Shown here: positions 52,669 through 60,942 of the stretch, piece by piece
Position numbering within the stretch: the stretch's first letter is position 1
How the letters are laid out: each line of letters begins with the position of its first letter
Source: Peptococcaceae bacterium BRH_c8a
GTDB lineage: Bacteria > Bacillota > Desulfotomaculia > Desulfotomaculales > Desulfallaceae
DNA length: 64,000 nucleotides
NCBI GenBank assembly: GCA_000961575.1
Contig: LADP01000013.1
Span: forward strand, 1 to 64,000
Direction of reading: 5' to 3'
Program-made: the position numbers and the translations under genes
Notes under the pieces: model-generated
Told to the model about the DNA's origin: nothing
Database searches by the model: none
Seen by the model: only the letters and a program-made list of their open reading frames with translations

Positions 52669-53118
52669 TTGAAAGGAGAAACACTCTTTTTAAAGGTAGT
52701 TGTTATTCTTATTGGAATTCCGGTTCTTGGTTTGTGTATATTCGGGTTGCCTTCATTAGCAAATTATTTGCATTATCCTGTTTTAATCGGTATGTATGCA
52801 GCGGCGATAGCGTTTTTCTTTGCTTTGTATCAGACTTTAAAACTTTTAAGCTATATTGACCGGAACAACGCTTTCTCGGAATTATCTGTAAAGGCTTTAA
52901 AGAATATCAAATACTGTGCCATCACAATCAGTATTTTATATGCAGGACTCATACCACTCTTAATTCCCATAGCGGAGGCAGACGACGCCCCAGGTGTCGT
53001 AGGATTCCCAATCATCATTATCTTTGCTTCAATTGTGATTGCAGTCTTTGCTGCTGTTCTTCAAAAGCTATTAAAAAATGCCATCGATATAAAATCAGAA
53101 AATGATTTAACGGTTTGA
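52669..53118 (+). CDS. DUF2975 membrane protein
   Basis: 149 aa from a TTG at 52669 (GAGGTG upstream; a GTG at 52660 also fits but overlaps that site). Four membrane helices at about 8-28, 38-58, 83-103 and 118-138. DUF2975 proteins are typically followed by a small YozG-like regulator, as here (the next start is 11 bp after the stop). Function unknown. Confidence 0.8.
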   Translation: MKGETLFLKVVVILIGIPVLGLCIFGLPSLANYLHYPVLIGMYAAAIAFFFALYQTLKLLSYIDRNNAFSELSVKALKNIKYCAITISILYAGLIPLLIPIAEADDAPGVVGFPIIIIFASIVIAVFAAVLQKLLKNAIDIKSENDLTV

Positions 53119-53128
53119 GGTGCATAAC

Positions 53129-53332
53129 ATGGCGATTATAATCAATATTGATGTAATGTTGGCTAAAAGAAAAATGAGCGTCACCGAACTTTCGGAGAGG
53201 GTTGGCATAACAATGGCTAATCTTTCGATATTGAAAAATGGCAAGGCCAAAGCGATTCGATTATCAACTTTAGAGGCGATTTGTAAGGCTTTAGAATGTC
53301 AGCCTGGAGATATTTTAGAATACAAAAGCTAA
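53129..53332 (+). CDS. YozG-like XRE transcriptional regulator
   Basis: 67 aa from the ATG at 53129 with GAGGTGC upstream. The whole protein is one Cro/C1 helix-turn-helix: MSVTELSERVGITMANLSIL then STLEAICKALECQPGDILEY. It is coupled to the DUF2975 gene and probably regulates this pair. Confidence 0.9.
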   Translation: MAIIINIDVMLAKRKMSVTELSERVGITMANLSILKNGKAKAIRLSTLEAICKALECQPGDILEYKS

Positions 53333-53356
53333 CTTATTAATAGAGGCGGGGCAATA

Positions 53357-54439
53357 ATGTAAGATGTTGCTATTGTAGGTGCTGGTCCGGCAGGAGCCAC
53401 CCTGGCACGATTGATCAGCAGTAAATTAAGGGTACTTTTAATTGACAAACGGAGACCCACCGATACAAACAAAAAGGAATACCAAAAGTCAAAATGCTGT
53501 GGAGGTTTACTGGCCCCTGATGCTCAAAAAATGATTGCCATGCTGGGCCTTGGGCTGCCCGGAGACATTATGGTGGGACCGCAGTTATTTACGGTTAGAA
53601 CAATTGACCTGCAAAACTCATTGGAAAGATATTATCAGCGGTTCTACATCAACATAGACAGGCGAAAATTCGATAGTTGGCTTGTATCCCTGGTCCCAGG
53701 GGCGGTTGATTTACGTTTGGGCTGCTCGTTTAAATCATTTGCAAGGGCCGGCGGGTATTTTGAATTAAGGTTTGCGCAAAATGATACTGAATATGTTGAA
53801 CGGGCTAGGTTTCTGGTGGGGGCTGATGGTGCGTTTTCTATGGTGCGCAAATTGGCGTTCCCAAACCTTCCGGAGCCGATAAAATATACTGCAGTGCAGG
53901 AATGGTTTTATCTTGATCAGATACAGCCATATTTTACGACACTGTTTGATCCGGAAATAAGCGACTTCTATTCCTGGACTATTCCCAAAGAGAACATGTT
54001 GCTCCTTGGTGCTGCTATCCCCCACCGATGTGACGTAAATGCTAAGTTTAACCTGTTAAAAAACAAACTTAAAAATTATGGGTTTAGGTTTGGTTCTGCG
54101 GCTAAAAGGGAAGGAACATTGCTACTCAGACCAGTAAACACCAATCAGATATGTACTGGAGCAAATGGTGTGGCGTTAATTGGAGAGGCGGCCGGTTTGA
54201 TAAGCCCCAGTTCCGCAGAGGGTTTGAGCTACGCTTTTAAAAGCGCGCTGGCATGTGCGCAAAGCATTGCAAAAGCAGCACCGGACTTTACAGATACCTA
54301 TCGCAGAAACGCCGCCGGGATGTTCTCAAATATTAGGCTAAAAAACCTTAAGTCACCTTTCATGTACCACCCGGGGCTTAGAAAAATAATCATGTCATCT
54401 GGCATAATGAGTATGGATGTAAACCGCGGCACAGTTTAA
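53357..54439 (+). pseudogene. Geranylgeranyl-reductase-like FAD oxidoreductase with TAA at codon 2
   Basis: GAGGCGGGG is followed by ATG (53357), then TAA, then the open frame DVAIVGAGPAGATLARLIS and on to 54439. The usual protein begins MYDVAIVGAGPAG, so Tyr2 has become a stop. The remaining 358 residues look intact: FAD-binding GxGxxG, and GVALIGEAAGLISPSSAEGL near 260-280. Translation from the TTG at 53411 would lose the FAD-binding strand. The family reduces isoprenoid or other double bonds. Confidence 0.75.
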
Positions 54440-54451
54440 CTAACTAATTTT

Positions 54452-55276
54452 TTAATCTAAAAATAACTCCGGTTCTCTTCGATTAGCGAAATTAACTTCT
54501 AATTCATGTTTATGTTTTAAAAAATTTGCATCATCATAATACTTTGCTTGACAAGGACATGTTTTAACACAAGCACCGCATTTAATGCAAATATCATTCA
54601 ATTTAGATGTATCTTCGTAATCAATGGAACCCATAGGGCACACATTTACACAAAGTTTACAATCAATACAATTGCTATTTGTCTTTGGGGTAACCTTTCT
54701 AAAGTCAAAGTGTGTACCATCTTCTTTTTTGAGGGTGTAATATTTCCTATAGGGACTATTTCCTTTTACTGTAACGGTTTGAATATCATTGCTAGCAGAT
54801 ATTTTGGCGTATATTTTATTGGCAAAATCATCTACAATTTCCATGTCTTTTTCATCGGGCCTGTCCTTGGCAAGGGTTTTAGAAAATGAGTGTTCTCCTA
54901 TAAATGCCCCACCTGCAATAACTTTAAAACCGTTTAAAACCATAATATCTTTTAATTCTATTAAAGCATCGTCATAATTTCTATTTCCATAAACAACTAC
55001 AGTAATTGCAAATGCTCCATTACCTTTAATAGTATTTAAATATTTAAGCAATACATTGGGAACTCTTCCTGCATAGACAGGAACTCCTATAATGACAACA
55101 TCCTCCCCTGTAAAAGATGCTGTTTCGTTCCTAACCCCCGGTAATGTAAAGTCAATATTATTGATAATTGTTTCCCCGTCAATGTTTTCTGCAATTTTTT
55201 TTGCTATTCCAGATACAATTTTTGCAGTTGTACCTGTTGGGCTAAAATACATTGTATTTATTTTTTTATTCATCAT
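54452..55276 (-). CDS. EFR1-type flavodoxin plus 4Fe-4S ferredoxin protein
   Basis: 274 aa. The N-terminal flavodoxin-like domain shows MYFSPTGTTAKIVSG at 9-23 (FMN phosphate loop) and GVPVYAGRVPN near 65-75. The C-terminal part has two 4Fe-4S motifs, CIDCKLCVNVCP and CIKCGACVKTCP. EFR1 proteins are cytoplasmic electron carriers of anaerobes. It stands alone on the minus strand. Confidence 0.9.
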   Translation of the reverse strand: MMNKKINTMYFSPTGTTAKIVSGIAKKIAENIDGETIINNIDFTLPGVRNETASFTGEDVVIIGVPVYAGRVPNVLLKYLNTIKGNGAFAITVVVYGNRNYDDALIELKDIMVLNGFKVIAGGAFIGEHSFSKTLAKDRPDEKDMEIVDDFANKIYAKISASNDIQTVTVKGNSPYRKYYTLKKEDGTHFDFRKVTPKTNSNCIDCKLCVNVCPMGSIDYEDTSKLNDICIKCGACVKTCPCQAKYYDDANFLKHKHELEVNFANRREPELFLD

Positions 55277-55361
55277 AAGCCCAAGCCCCCCTGAATGGAT
55301 AACTTTGACCTAACATTCCACATAGTTTCTGAATACTCCTTTAAAGCACAAATATTATCCA

Positions 55362-55408
55362 CCTAAAAATGAAAATAAACAGCCAGAGCGTTGATAACAG
55401 CTCTGGCT
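55362..55408 (-). terminator. Terminator after the cupin gene
   Basis: On the minus strand AGCCAGAGC pairs with GCTCTGGCT around a 10-base loop, followed by GTTTATTTTCATTTTT. It lies 139 bp after the cupin stop at 55547. Confidence 0.8.
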
Positions 55409-55546
55409 TAAATGTTCCAGATGATGGATTTCACTTTTGTTAAAAATAAATTAAGTATCAGTATTTAATAATGGCATATTTACTGAAGTTTTTTATTAAG
55501 GCCATTTTGAACTTCGCAGTATTAGATCTTTCTAGAATAACTTATT

Positions 55547-55882
55547 TTAGCCTCGTTTTATAACAGTTAATAACATTTTAAAATTTTCCTTGGCCTCTAA
55601 GCTATGAGGTATGTCTGCCGGCATTATTATCGTCTCGCCTGCCTTGACTACATGTACATTGTCACCAATCGTTATTTCTCCCTCACCGTCTAACATTTGT
55701 ACCATAGCGTCACCGGGAGTGGTATGTGTACTTATGCCCTCTCCTTGATGCAGTGCGAATAAAGTAATTGTTACTGCTGGCAACTGTGTAAGTGTCCTGC
55801 TTACTATTTGGCCATCTTCATATTTTACCAAGTCTTTTAAATTCAGTGCTCTAGAAAATTCAATATTTTTCACTAATTGCAT
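55547..55882 (-). CDS. Cupin-domain protein
   Basis: 111 aa from the ATG at 55882 (GGGGG upstream); a frame from 55996 is open but overlaps the upstream gene. A single small cupin barrel: EGISTHTTPGDAMVQMLDGE carries the first motif and PADIPHSLEA the second His. It may bind a metal or a small ligand. Together with the acyltransferase-like gene it forms a minus-strand pair. Confidence 0.82.
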   Translation of the reverse strand: MQLVKNIEFSRALNLKDLVKYEDGQIVSRTLTQLPAVTITLFALHQGEGISTHTTPGDAMVQMLDGEGEITIGDNVHVVKAGETIIMPADIPHSLEAKENFKMLLTVIKRG

Positions 55883-55967
55883 TTTAAAACCCCCTTGTAG
55901 TTTATTGTTAGATTTTTTTATTTTTATATGTATTAAATTATAACTATAATAAGCGCCATTGGAAAAG

Positions 55968-56774
55968 TTAGGATAATCCATATCCACTTTCAACAAGTTT
56001 AGTTAGTTTGGCGAGCGCTCTCACTGCTGGTGCACCATCAATAATATCATGGTCAACTAAAACCGTAACGTAGAGATATTCTCTTACTTCTATTTTATCA
56101 TTTACAATACCTGGTTTCTTAACTATTGAGCCAATAGCAAAACATAGTGGATGAACACCTACTGGTATCACCCAGCCATTTATCTTGCCCATCATGCCTA
56201 CCGAGGTTATCATCACCGTTCCCATATTTTGCTTGGTTAATAATGGGCTATTTATTATACCTTTCCATATTAACCTTCTGATAAAGGCTGGTAAATAATA
56301 GTATGTTTTCATGACCAACTTATTCTTTTTCTCTTGACCTAAAACATAATCTTCTTCGCCTTCAATGGAATGTTGCTGGCCGTTTTTTATTTCGGCACTA
56401 ATTTCAGCAATACTTTTTTCATTTGTCTTGCGCATAAGGTAGGGTAACGGTACTTTTTTTCCGTCAACTTCTCTTTCTATTGCAATTGATATGTCTATAT
56501 CATCAAAGATAATTACTTTTCGCTTACCTTTTTTTATGCCATGCATCGGCTTAAATTCTTCCACGGCGTGACTTATACACTTAATTAACCAGGCATTAAA
56601 AGTAATCTTTTGTGATAGTTTCTTTTTTTCACGGATTAACTTTCGCGGTTCGGTGACATCTAATTCGATTAATGCCTTAATGTGGTGTTTCTTCAAGCCA
56701 ACCTGACCAATATCAATAGTCGATAATCTGCTGATTGGAAATTCTTCTATCCGATATTGTCCTACGTTTTTCAT
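55968..56774 (-). CDS. Stand-alone E2-type acyltransferase domain
   Basis: 268 aa. It matches only the catalytic domain of 2-oxoacid dehydrogenase E2 subunits: ITFNAWLIKCISHAVEEF near 57-74, a long middle part with membrane-like patches and the active site VDHDIIDGAPAVRAL near 242-256 (His and Asp). There is no lipoyl domain and no E1 or E3 gene nearby, so it probably transfers acyl groups in some other pathway. The cupin gene follows it after 85 bp. Confidence 0.75.
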   Translation of the reverse strand: MKNVGQYRIEEFPISRLSTIDIGQVGLKKHHIKALIELDVTEPRKLIREKKKLSQKITFNAWLIKCISHAVEEFKPMHGIKKGKRKVIIFDDIDISIAIEREVDGKKVPLPYLMRKTNEKSIAEISAEIKNGQQHSIEGEEDYVLGQEKKNKLVMKTYYYLPAFIRRLIWKGIINSPLLTKQNMGTVMITSVGMMGKINGWVIPVGVHPLCFAIGSIVKKPGIVNDKIEVREYLYVTVLVDHDIIDGAPAVRALAKLTKLVESGYGLS

Positions 56775-57026
56775 TGTTCAGCCTCATTTATCCAGTTTTA
56801 TAAAACCATTATAGCTTGAACAATTTGTTTTGCCAAACGCTCTATCAGATGACAATAAACATCCAGTTGCAATACCCGGATTGGTTGTGGTAGCATGAGT
56901 TTAATTGAATAGGTTCGGAAAATATTTTACCATATGGTAGCTTAATTTAATCATATCTTAGTAAACCTTAGTGTTTATGGTTGTCCATTACACTTGGTTG
57001 GTTGCTTTCTTTATCCGATTGTGAAA

Positions 57027-57060
57027 AATAACACAGGGACTTGTCTGTGTTATTTTTTTT
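57027..57060 (+). terminator. Terminator-like hairpin containing an element remnant
   Basis: AATAACACAG pairs perfectly with CTGTGTTATT around GGACTTGT, then TTTTTT. The centre (ACAGGGACTTGTCTGT) is part of a CAGACAAG element arm. No plus-strand gene ends before it; 252 bp upstream hold nothing recognised. Confidence 0.65.
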
Positions 57061-57135
57061 AAAGACTAGAGAGAACATTAACGCCATTATCAACCATACA
57101 GCAGTGTAAAATTATTGAACAAAGGAAGTGCAGCA

Positions 57136-58068
57136 ATGACCTTAACAAATGAACAAGTTATAGAGCGGGCAAAACAACATGGCCTGATGGTAAAAGAAGA
57201 TTCCCTGCTGAACAATGAATCTGGCCTTGATTTTCAGGTGGTTTTTGCCACAGATCTACAAGGCGAAAGATGGGTTCTGCGTATTCCCAGAAGAGAAGAC
57301 GTGCTTGCTAGAACCCGGCAAGAAAAGAACATCCTCGGTCTTGTGAGTTCCTGGCTACCTGTGCAAGTACCCCAATGGACAATTTTTTCCCAGGAGCTAA
57401 TTGCCTATAAGTTGCTAAAGGGCGTACCTGCTGGAACCATTGACCAAGAAGCAAAGGCCTATGTCTGGGAAATAGATGCTCAAAATGTGCCCGATGTTTA
57501 TCATCAATCACTGGGTGGCGCTATGGCTGCCTTACATTGCATTAACCAGGTTGATGATAAAAAAGCCGGCTTTGCATTGAAAACCCCGGAGACATTAATA
57601 ACTTCAATGCAAGCAAGAATGGATAAAATCAAAGCAACCTACGGAGTTGGAGAGAAACTTTGGACCCGTTGGCAAAAGTGGCTGGCTAATGAATCCCTTT
57701 GGCCGCAAAAAACAGCCCTTATCCACGGGGACCTCCATCCAGGTCATATTTTAATCGATGCTAGTGCTCGCGTCACTGGATTTATTGACTGGACAGAGGC
57801 CCATATTGATGATCCCGCTAATGATTTTGTTGTCCATTTAAACGCCTTTGGAGAGGCCGCGTTGAAGGATTTAATAAACGAGTATCATAAAGCTGGCGGC
57901 TATGTCTGGCCGACTATGTTTGAACATATTGTTGAACTGGCCGCGGCATATCCTGTTGCTATTGCGGAATTTGCTATGGTATCTGGTTTAAAAGAGTATG
58001 AAATCTATGCCAAACAAACACTTGGCAGACAAGGGGACAGACAAGGGGACAGGGACTTGTCTGGTTAA
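57136..58068 (+). CDS. Macrolide 2'-phosphotransferase-like kinase
   Basis: 310 aa from the ATG at 57136 (AAAGGAAGTG upstream). It has the aminoglycoside-phosphotransferase fold: ATP-binding LQGERWVLRIPRREDV near 42-57, catalytic loop ALIHGDLHPGHILID near 194-208 and metal-binding VTGFIDWTEAHIDDPANDF. The last two phrases are close to Mph enzymes that inactivate macrolides by phosphorylation with GTP. Tail residues GRQGDRQGDRDLSG are coded by the palindromic element over the stop. The drug target is inferred. Confidence 0.8.
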   Translation: MTLTNEQVIERAKQHGLMVKEDSLLNNESGLDFQVVFATDLQGERWVLRIPRREDVLARTRQEKNILGLVSSWLPVQVPQWTIFSQELIAYKLLKGVPAGTIDQEAKAYVWEIDAQNVPDVYHQSLGGAMAALHCINQVDDKKAGFALKTPETLITSMQARMDKIKATYGVGEKLWTRWQKWLANESLWPQKTALIHGDLHPGHILIDASARVTGFIDWTEAHIDDPANDFVVHLNAFGEAALKDLINEYHKAGGYVWPTMFEHIVELAAAYPVAIAEFAMVSGLKEYEIYAKQTLGRQGDRQGDRDLSG

Positions 58069-58110
58069 CGCCAGACAAGTCCCTGTCCCCTTGTCTGTCC
58101 CCTTGTCTTT
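58026..58110. repeat. Nested CAGACAAG palindromic element overlapping a gene end
   Basis: Core 58038-58097 with matched arms and loop GTTAACGC; one further CAGACAAGGGGA unit on the left and TCCCCTTGTCT on the right, so it has grown symmetrically. A run of nine T follows, so it can terminate transcription. It codes for the last residues of the kinase. Confidence 0.96.
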
Positions 58111-58242
58111 TTTTTAGGCTTAATGTAGTACTGGGATTTAGACAAAATGTTTAAAAGAGTAAAGGCTATTGCTACACTTAAGTAGAAACTAGAGGGGATA
58201 ATAGCTGTAGTTTTTCCTTAAGGCAAAGGAGCCAAAATATTT

Positions 58243-59352
58243 ATGATGAATGAACGACAAATTCAGTTTACACTTCTTGAGAACCCCAAGGAACTTTCCA
58301 ATATATTAGGAATTAATGCTAATGTTATAGCAGCTTATCTTGATCTTAAGCCTTGGGGTGGCGTTGGTCAAATTGATTTTGTTATGGAGGACACCTCAGG
58401 TAATGCCTATGTAGTAGAACTGGAAAAGGAAATTAACAACAAGGCCAAGGTTGAACATGTGGTAGAGCAAGTGCATCGTTATGCCTGCATATCTCAAAAG
58501 GTATATCAAAAGCTTGCTCCTATGGTAGTGTTAGCAGCCCAATCCGATCCCAGATACCTCGATGCCATTAGCGACCGATTGCATGCGTTGCATGTCCAAC
58601 ATAAAATTATTAATTATGATTTGAGCCGTATAAAACGGTTGTATAATTCAATATTGGATTATAATCAACTAATGTTTAGTCTTTCGCCGGAAGAAGTTAA
58701 ATCAGTTGCGGTTGCTTCACTTAAGCAATTAAATGGTATTTTTGCCTATTTTAAAGCCAAAAGAACAACAGAAATGACACTTCAGCAAATGGGAGAGGCC
58801 TGCCTGTGGAAGCATTTTTCCACTCTAATGCAGCGTCTTAAATATTGTCAGGAATTAGGTCTGTTAGCTATAAATAATAAAACCGCCTTTCTTACAAAAC
58901 AAGGAGAAAAATATACATATTACACCAATTTACCTAACAGAATAGGGAAAGATTATATTGACTTGAATGACATGCAAAAAGCCTTAATCAGACAGAACCT
59001 AATTCGTCATCTGCGTACGGAAGACGAATTCAATAGTATCATTAAAAAAATTATCATATACATACAATTTATTATTTTAGTACAGGGGACTTATAAGCAG
59101 GCTGACCCTGGCGTAATCAGCCTCTATAGACAACTCGTAAGAAGATTTGTTTCATTAAAAGATGAAACTATTTCTAATATAATTTATTGGAGTCACAACT
59201 ATGCAATTAATTTGGATTTAATCAGTGTGGATGTAGATAATAACAATTACAGGGTAAATTTAACCCCTGCAGGTACGCAGTTTTATCGCATGTCATGTGA
59301 TATTTTAAATCTTCGCCGGGAAGAGAAAATGATTTTAACCGCAAATTTGTAG
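58243..59352 (+). CDS. Putative PD-(D/E)XK nuclease with winged-helix tail
   Basis: 369 aa. The N-terminal part reads GGVGQIDFVMEDTSGNAYVV then ELEKEINNKAKVEHVVEQV: an Asp after a strand, then ExE-K on the next strand, as in PD-(D/E)XK nucleases such as NucS or restriction enzymes. The middle and C-terminal parts are helical with winged-helix-like segments (LWKHFSTLMQRLKYCQELGL then LTKQGEKYT). AAAGGAG precedes the ATG. No methylase gene lies nearby. The nuclease assignment is plausible, not proven. Confidence 0.55.
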   Translation: MMNERQIQFTLLENPKELSNILGINANVIAAYLDLKPWGGVGQIDFVMEDTSGNAYVVELEKEINNKAKVEHVVEQVHRYACISQKVYQKLAPMVVLAAQSDPRYLDAISDRLHALHVQHKIINYDLSRIKRLYNSILDYNQLMFSLSPEEVKSVAVASLKQLNGIFAYFKAKRTTEMTLQQMGEACLWKHFSTLMQRLKYCQELGLLAINNKTAFLTKQGEKYTYYTNLPNRIGKDYIDLNDMQKALIRQNLIRHLRTEDEFNSIIKKIIIYIQFIILVQGTYKQADPGVISLYRQLVRRFVSLKDETISNIIYWSHNYAINLDLISVDVDNNNYRVNLTPAGTQFYRMSCDILNLRREEKMILTANL

Positions 59353-59420
59353 CAGACAAGCAGACAGGGGGACAGGGACTTGTCTGGTCAACGCCAGACA
59401 AGTCCCTGTCCCCTTGTCTG
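59353..59420. repeat. CAGACAAG palindromic element (TT type) with an extra left unit
   Basis: Begins the base after the stop codon of the nuclease-like gene. CAGACAAG precedes the core 59361-59420, whose left end is CAGACAGG; loop GTCAACGC. It ends 36 bp before the next start. Confidence 0.95.
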
Positions 59421-59456
59421 TAAAACCCCGAAGGTGCTCGAAAGGGTGTATTATAC

Positions 59457-60887
59457 ATGCAAATTAACACCGTTCTTAAAGCCATAAACCATATCACATC
59501 GGGCAACGCCTACTTGGTTGGGGGCAGTGTACGAGACCTCCTGTTAGGATATGAGCCACGGGATATTGACCTGGTGGTATCCGGCAGTGCCCAAAGTATG
59601 ATTTATGATTTAGCGAAATTGACAACCATAAGACCCGTAATCTTACATAAGGAACACGATATTGCCAGGGCTGTTTTACCGGGTTTTCATGTAGATATAA
59701 CCGGCTTAGGTAATGATGCCCTGCTAAAAGATCTTAAAAGGCGGGACTTTACCATAAACGCTATGGCCCTCCCGGTTAAGGATTACCTGCTAGGTGACTG
59801 GTCCGGCCATATTATTGATCCCTTGGGTGGCCTAACAGATTTGCGCCGGGGTATCATTAAGGTCTGCTCGCCTGGTTCACTAAACGAAGACCCCGTAAGG
59901 GTGCTCCGGGCAGCCCGACTGCAGGCCCGGTTAGGTTTTGGTATCGACCCGGATACTTTAAAGCTGATGCAAAATGTAAAGAAACCGTTAGCTGCCGTTC
60001 CGGGGGAGCGGGTATGGGAAGAATTGCGGCATATTTTGGGCCTGCCTGATGCCGCCGTAATTATTTATTTTCTGACCCACCAAACAAAGGTACTGGAACA
60101 AGTTTTCCCCGAAATAGCTCCTATGCAGCAGATGGAGCAAAATTTTTACCATGCAGATAACGTATGGGTGCATTGTTTCAAAACACTGATCGAATTCGAG
60201 CGTGTGCTAAAGGGCGAATTATTACCGGGTGTTGCAAAAGAATCAATTACCAAATACCTTGAAAATTTACTGAGCAACGAGGAAAAACGGCTGCCCGTAA
60301 TCAAGCTGGCCTGTTTGTTTCATGATGTGGGTAAGTTGGCCACCCGTGGTGAACGTGACGATGGGCGCATAACTTTTTACGGCCATCATCAGGTCGGCGG
60401 GCCAATGGTGGAGCTCATTGGACGGCGGTTAAAATTCAGCAAGCGGGAACTTAAACTTTTTCGTTTGCTGGTGGAATGGCATATGCAGCCCCTGTTTCTA
60501 TATAAGAACAATCCACCTTCAACAAAAGCTGTATTCCGTTTTTTCGGCACCCTGGGCGAAGCGGCTCCCGTTTGTCTGCTTTTGAGTCTGGCTGATGTAA
60601 CCAGCAGCCGGAGAGCCACAGGGAAGCTTGAGTTAGCCAAAGACTACGCTGATTATATTGGCCGCATGTTAGAGCGTTTGGTTAGTGAAAAGGATTTATT
60701 TTTAAATACCACACCATTATTATCCGGGGAAGATATTTGTAATGAATTAAACCTTGCTCCATCCCCTTTAATCGGTAAACTTAAAGACGTATTGTGGGAA
60801 GCTCAGCTTGAAGGAAAAGTAACCACCCGCCGGGATGCGGTGGAGTTGCTGAAGATGCGTCAAATAGAGAGGATTTTCGAGCGATAG
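59457..60887 (+). CDS. CCA-adding enzyme-type nucleotidyltransferase with HD domain
   Basis: 476 aa. N-terminal nucleotidyltransferase: LVGGSVRDLLLG at about 19-30, DIDLVVSG (two metal Asp), RRDFTINAMALP near 97-108. RNA-binding head, then an HD phosphohydrolase domain (CLFHDVGKLATRG, GHHQVGG). CCA enzymes add or repair the 3' CCA of tRNA. The HD domain at this position fits the bacterial CCA/poly(A) polymerase family. AAAGGGTG precedes the ATG. Confidence 0.88.
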   Translation: MQINTVLKAINHITSGNAYLVGGSVRDLLLGYEPRDIDLVVSGSAQSMIYDLAKLTTIRPVILHKEHDIARAVLPGFHVDITGLGNDALLKDLKRRDFTINAMALPVKDYLLGDWSGHIIDPLGGLTDLRRGIIKVCSPGSLNEDPVRVLRAARLQARLGFGIDPDTLKLMQNVKKPLAAVPGERVWEELRHILGLPDAAVIIYFLTHQTKVLEQVFPEIAPMQQMEQNFYHADNVWVHCFKTLIEFERVLKGELLPGVAKESITKYLENLLSNEEKRLPVIKLACLFHDVGKLATRGERDDGRITFYGHHQVGGPMVELIGRRLKFSKRELKLFRLLVEWHMQPLFLYKNNPPSTKAVFRFFGTLGEAAPVCLLLSLADVTSSRRATGKLELAKDYADYIGRMLERLVSEKDLFLNTTPLLSGEDICNELNLAPSPLIGKLKDVLWEAQLEGKVTTRRDAVELLKMRQIERIFER

Positions 60888-60942
60888 TATAGAAAATCAA
60901 GTTAAAATATCTCTAGTTAACACAAGAAAGGTGATAAACAAC

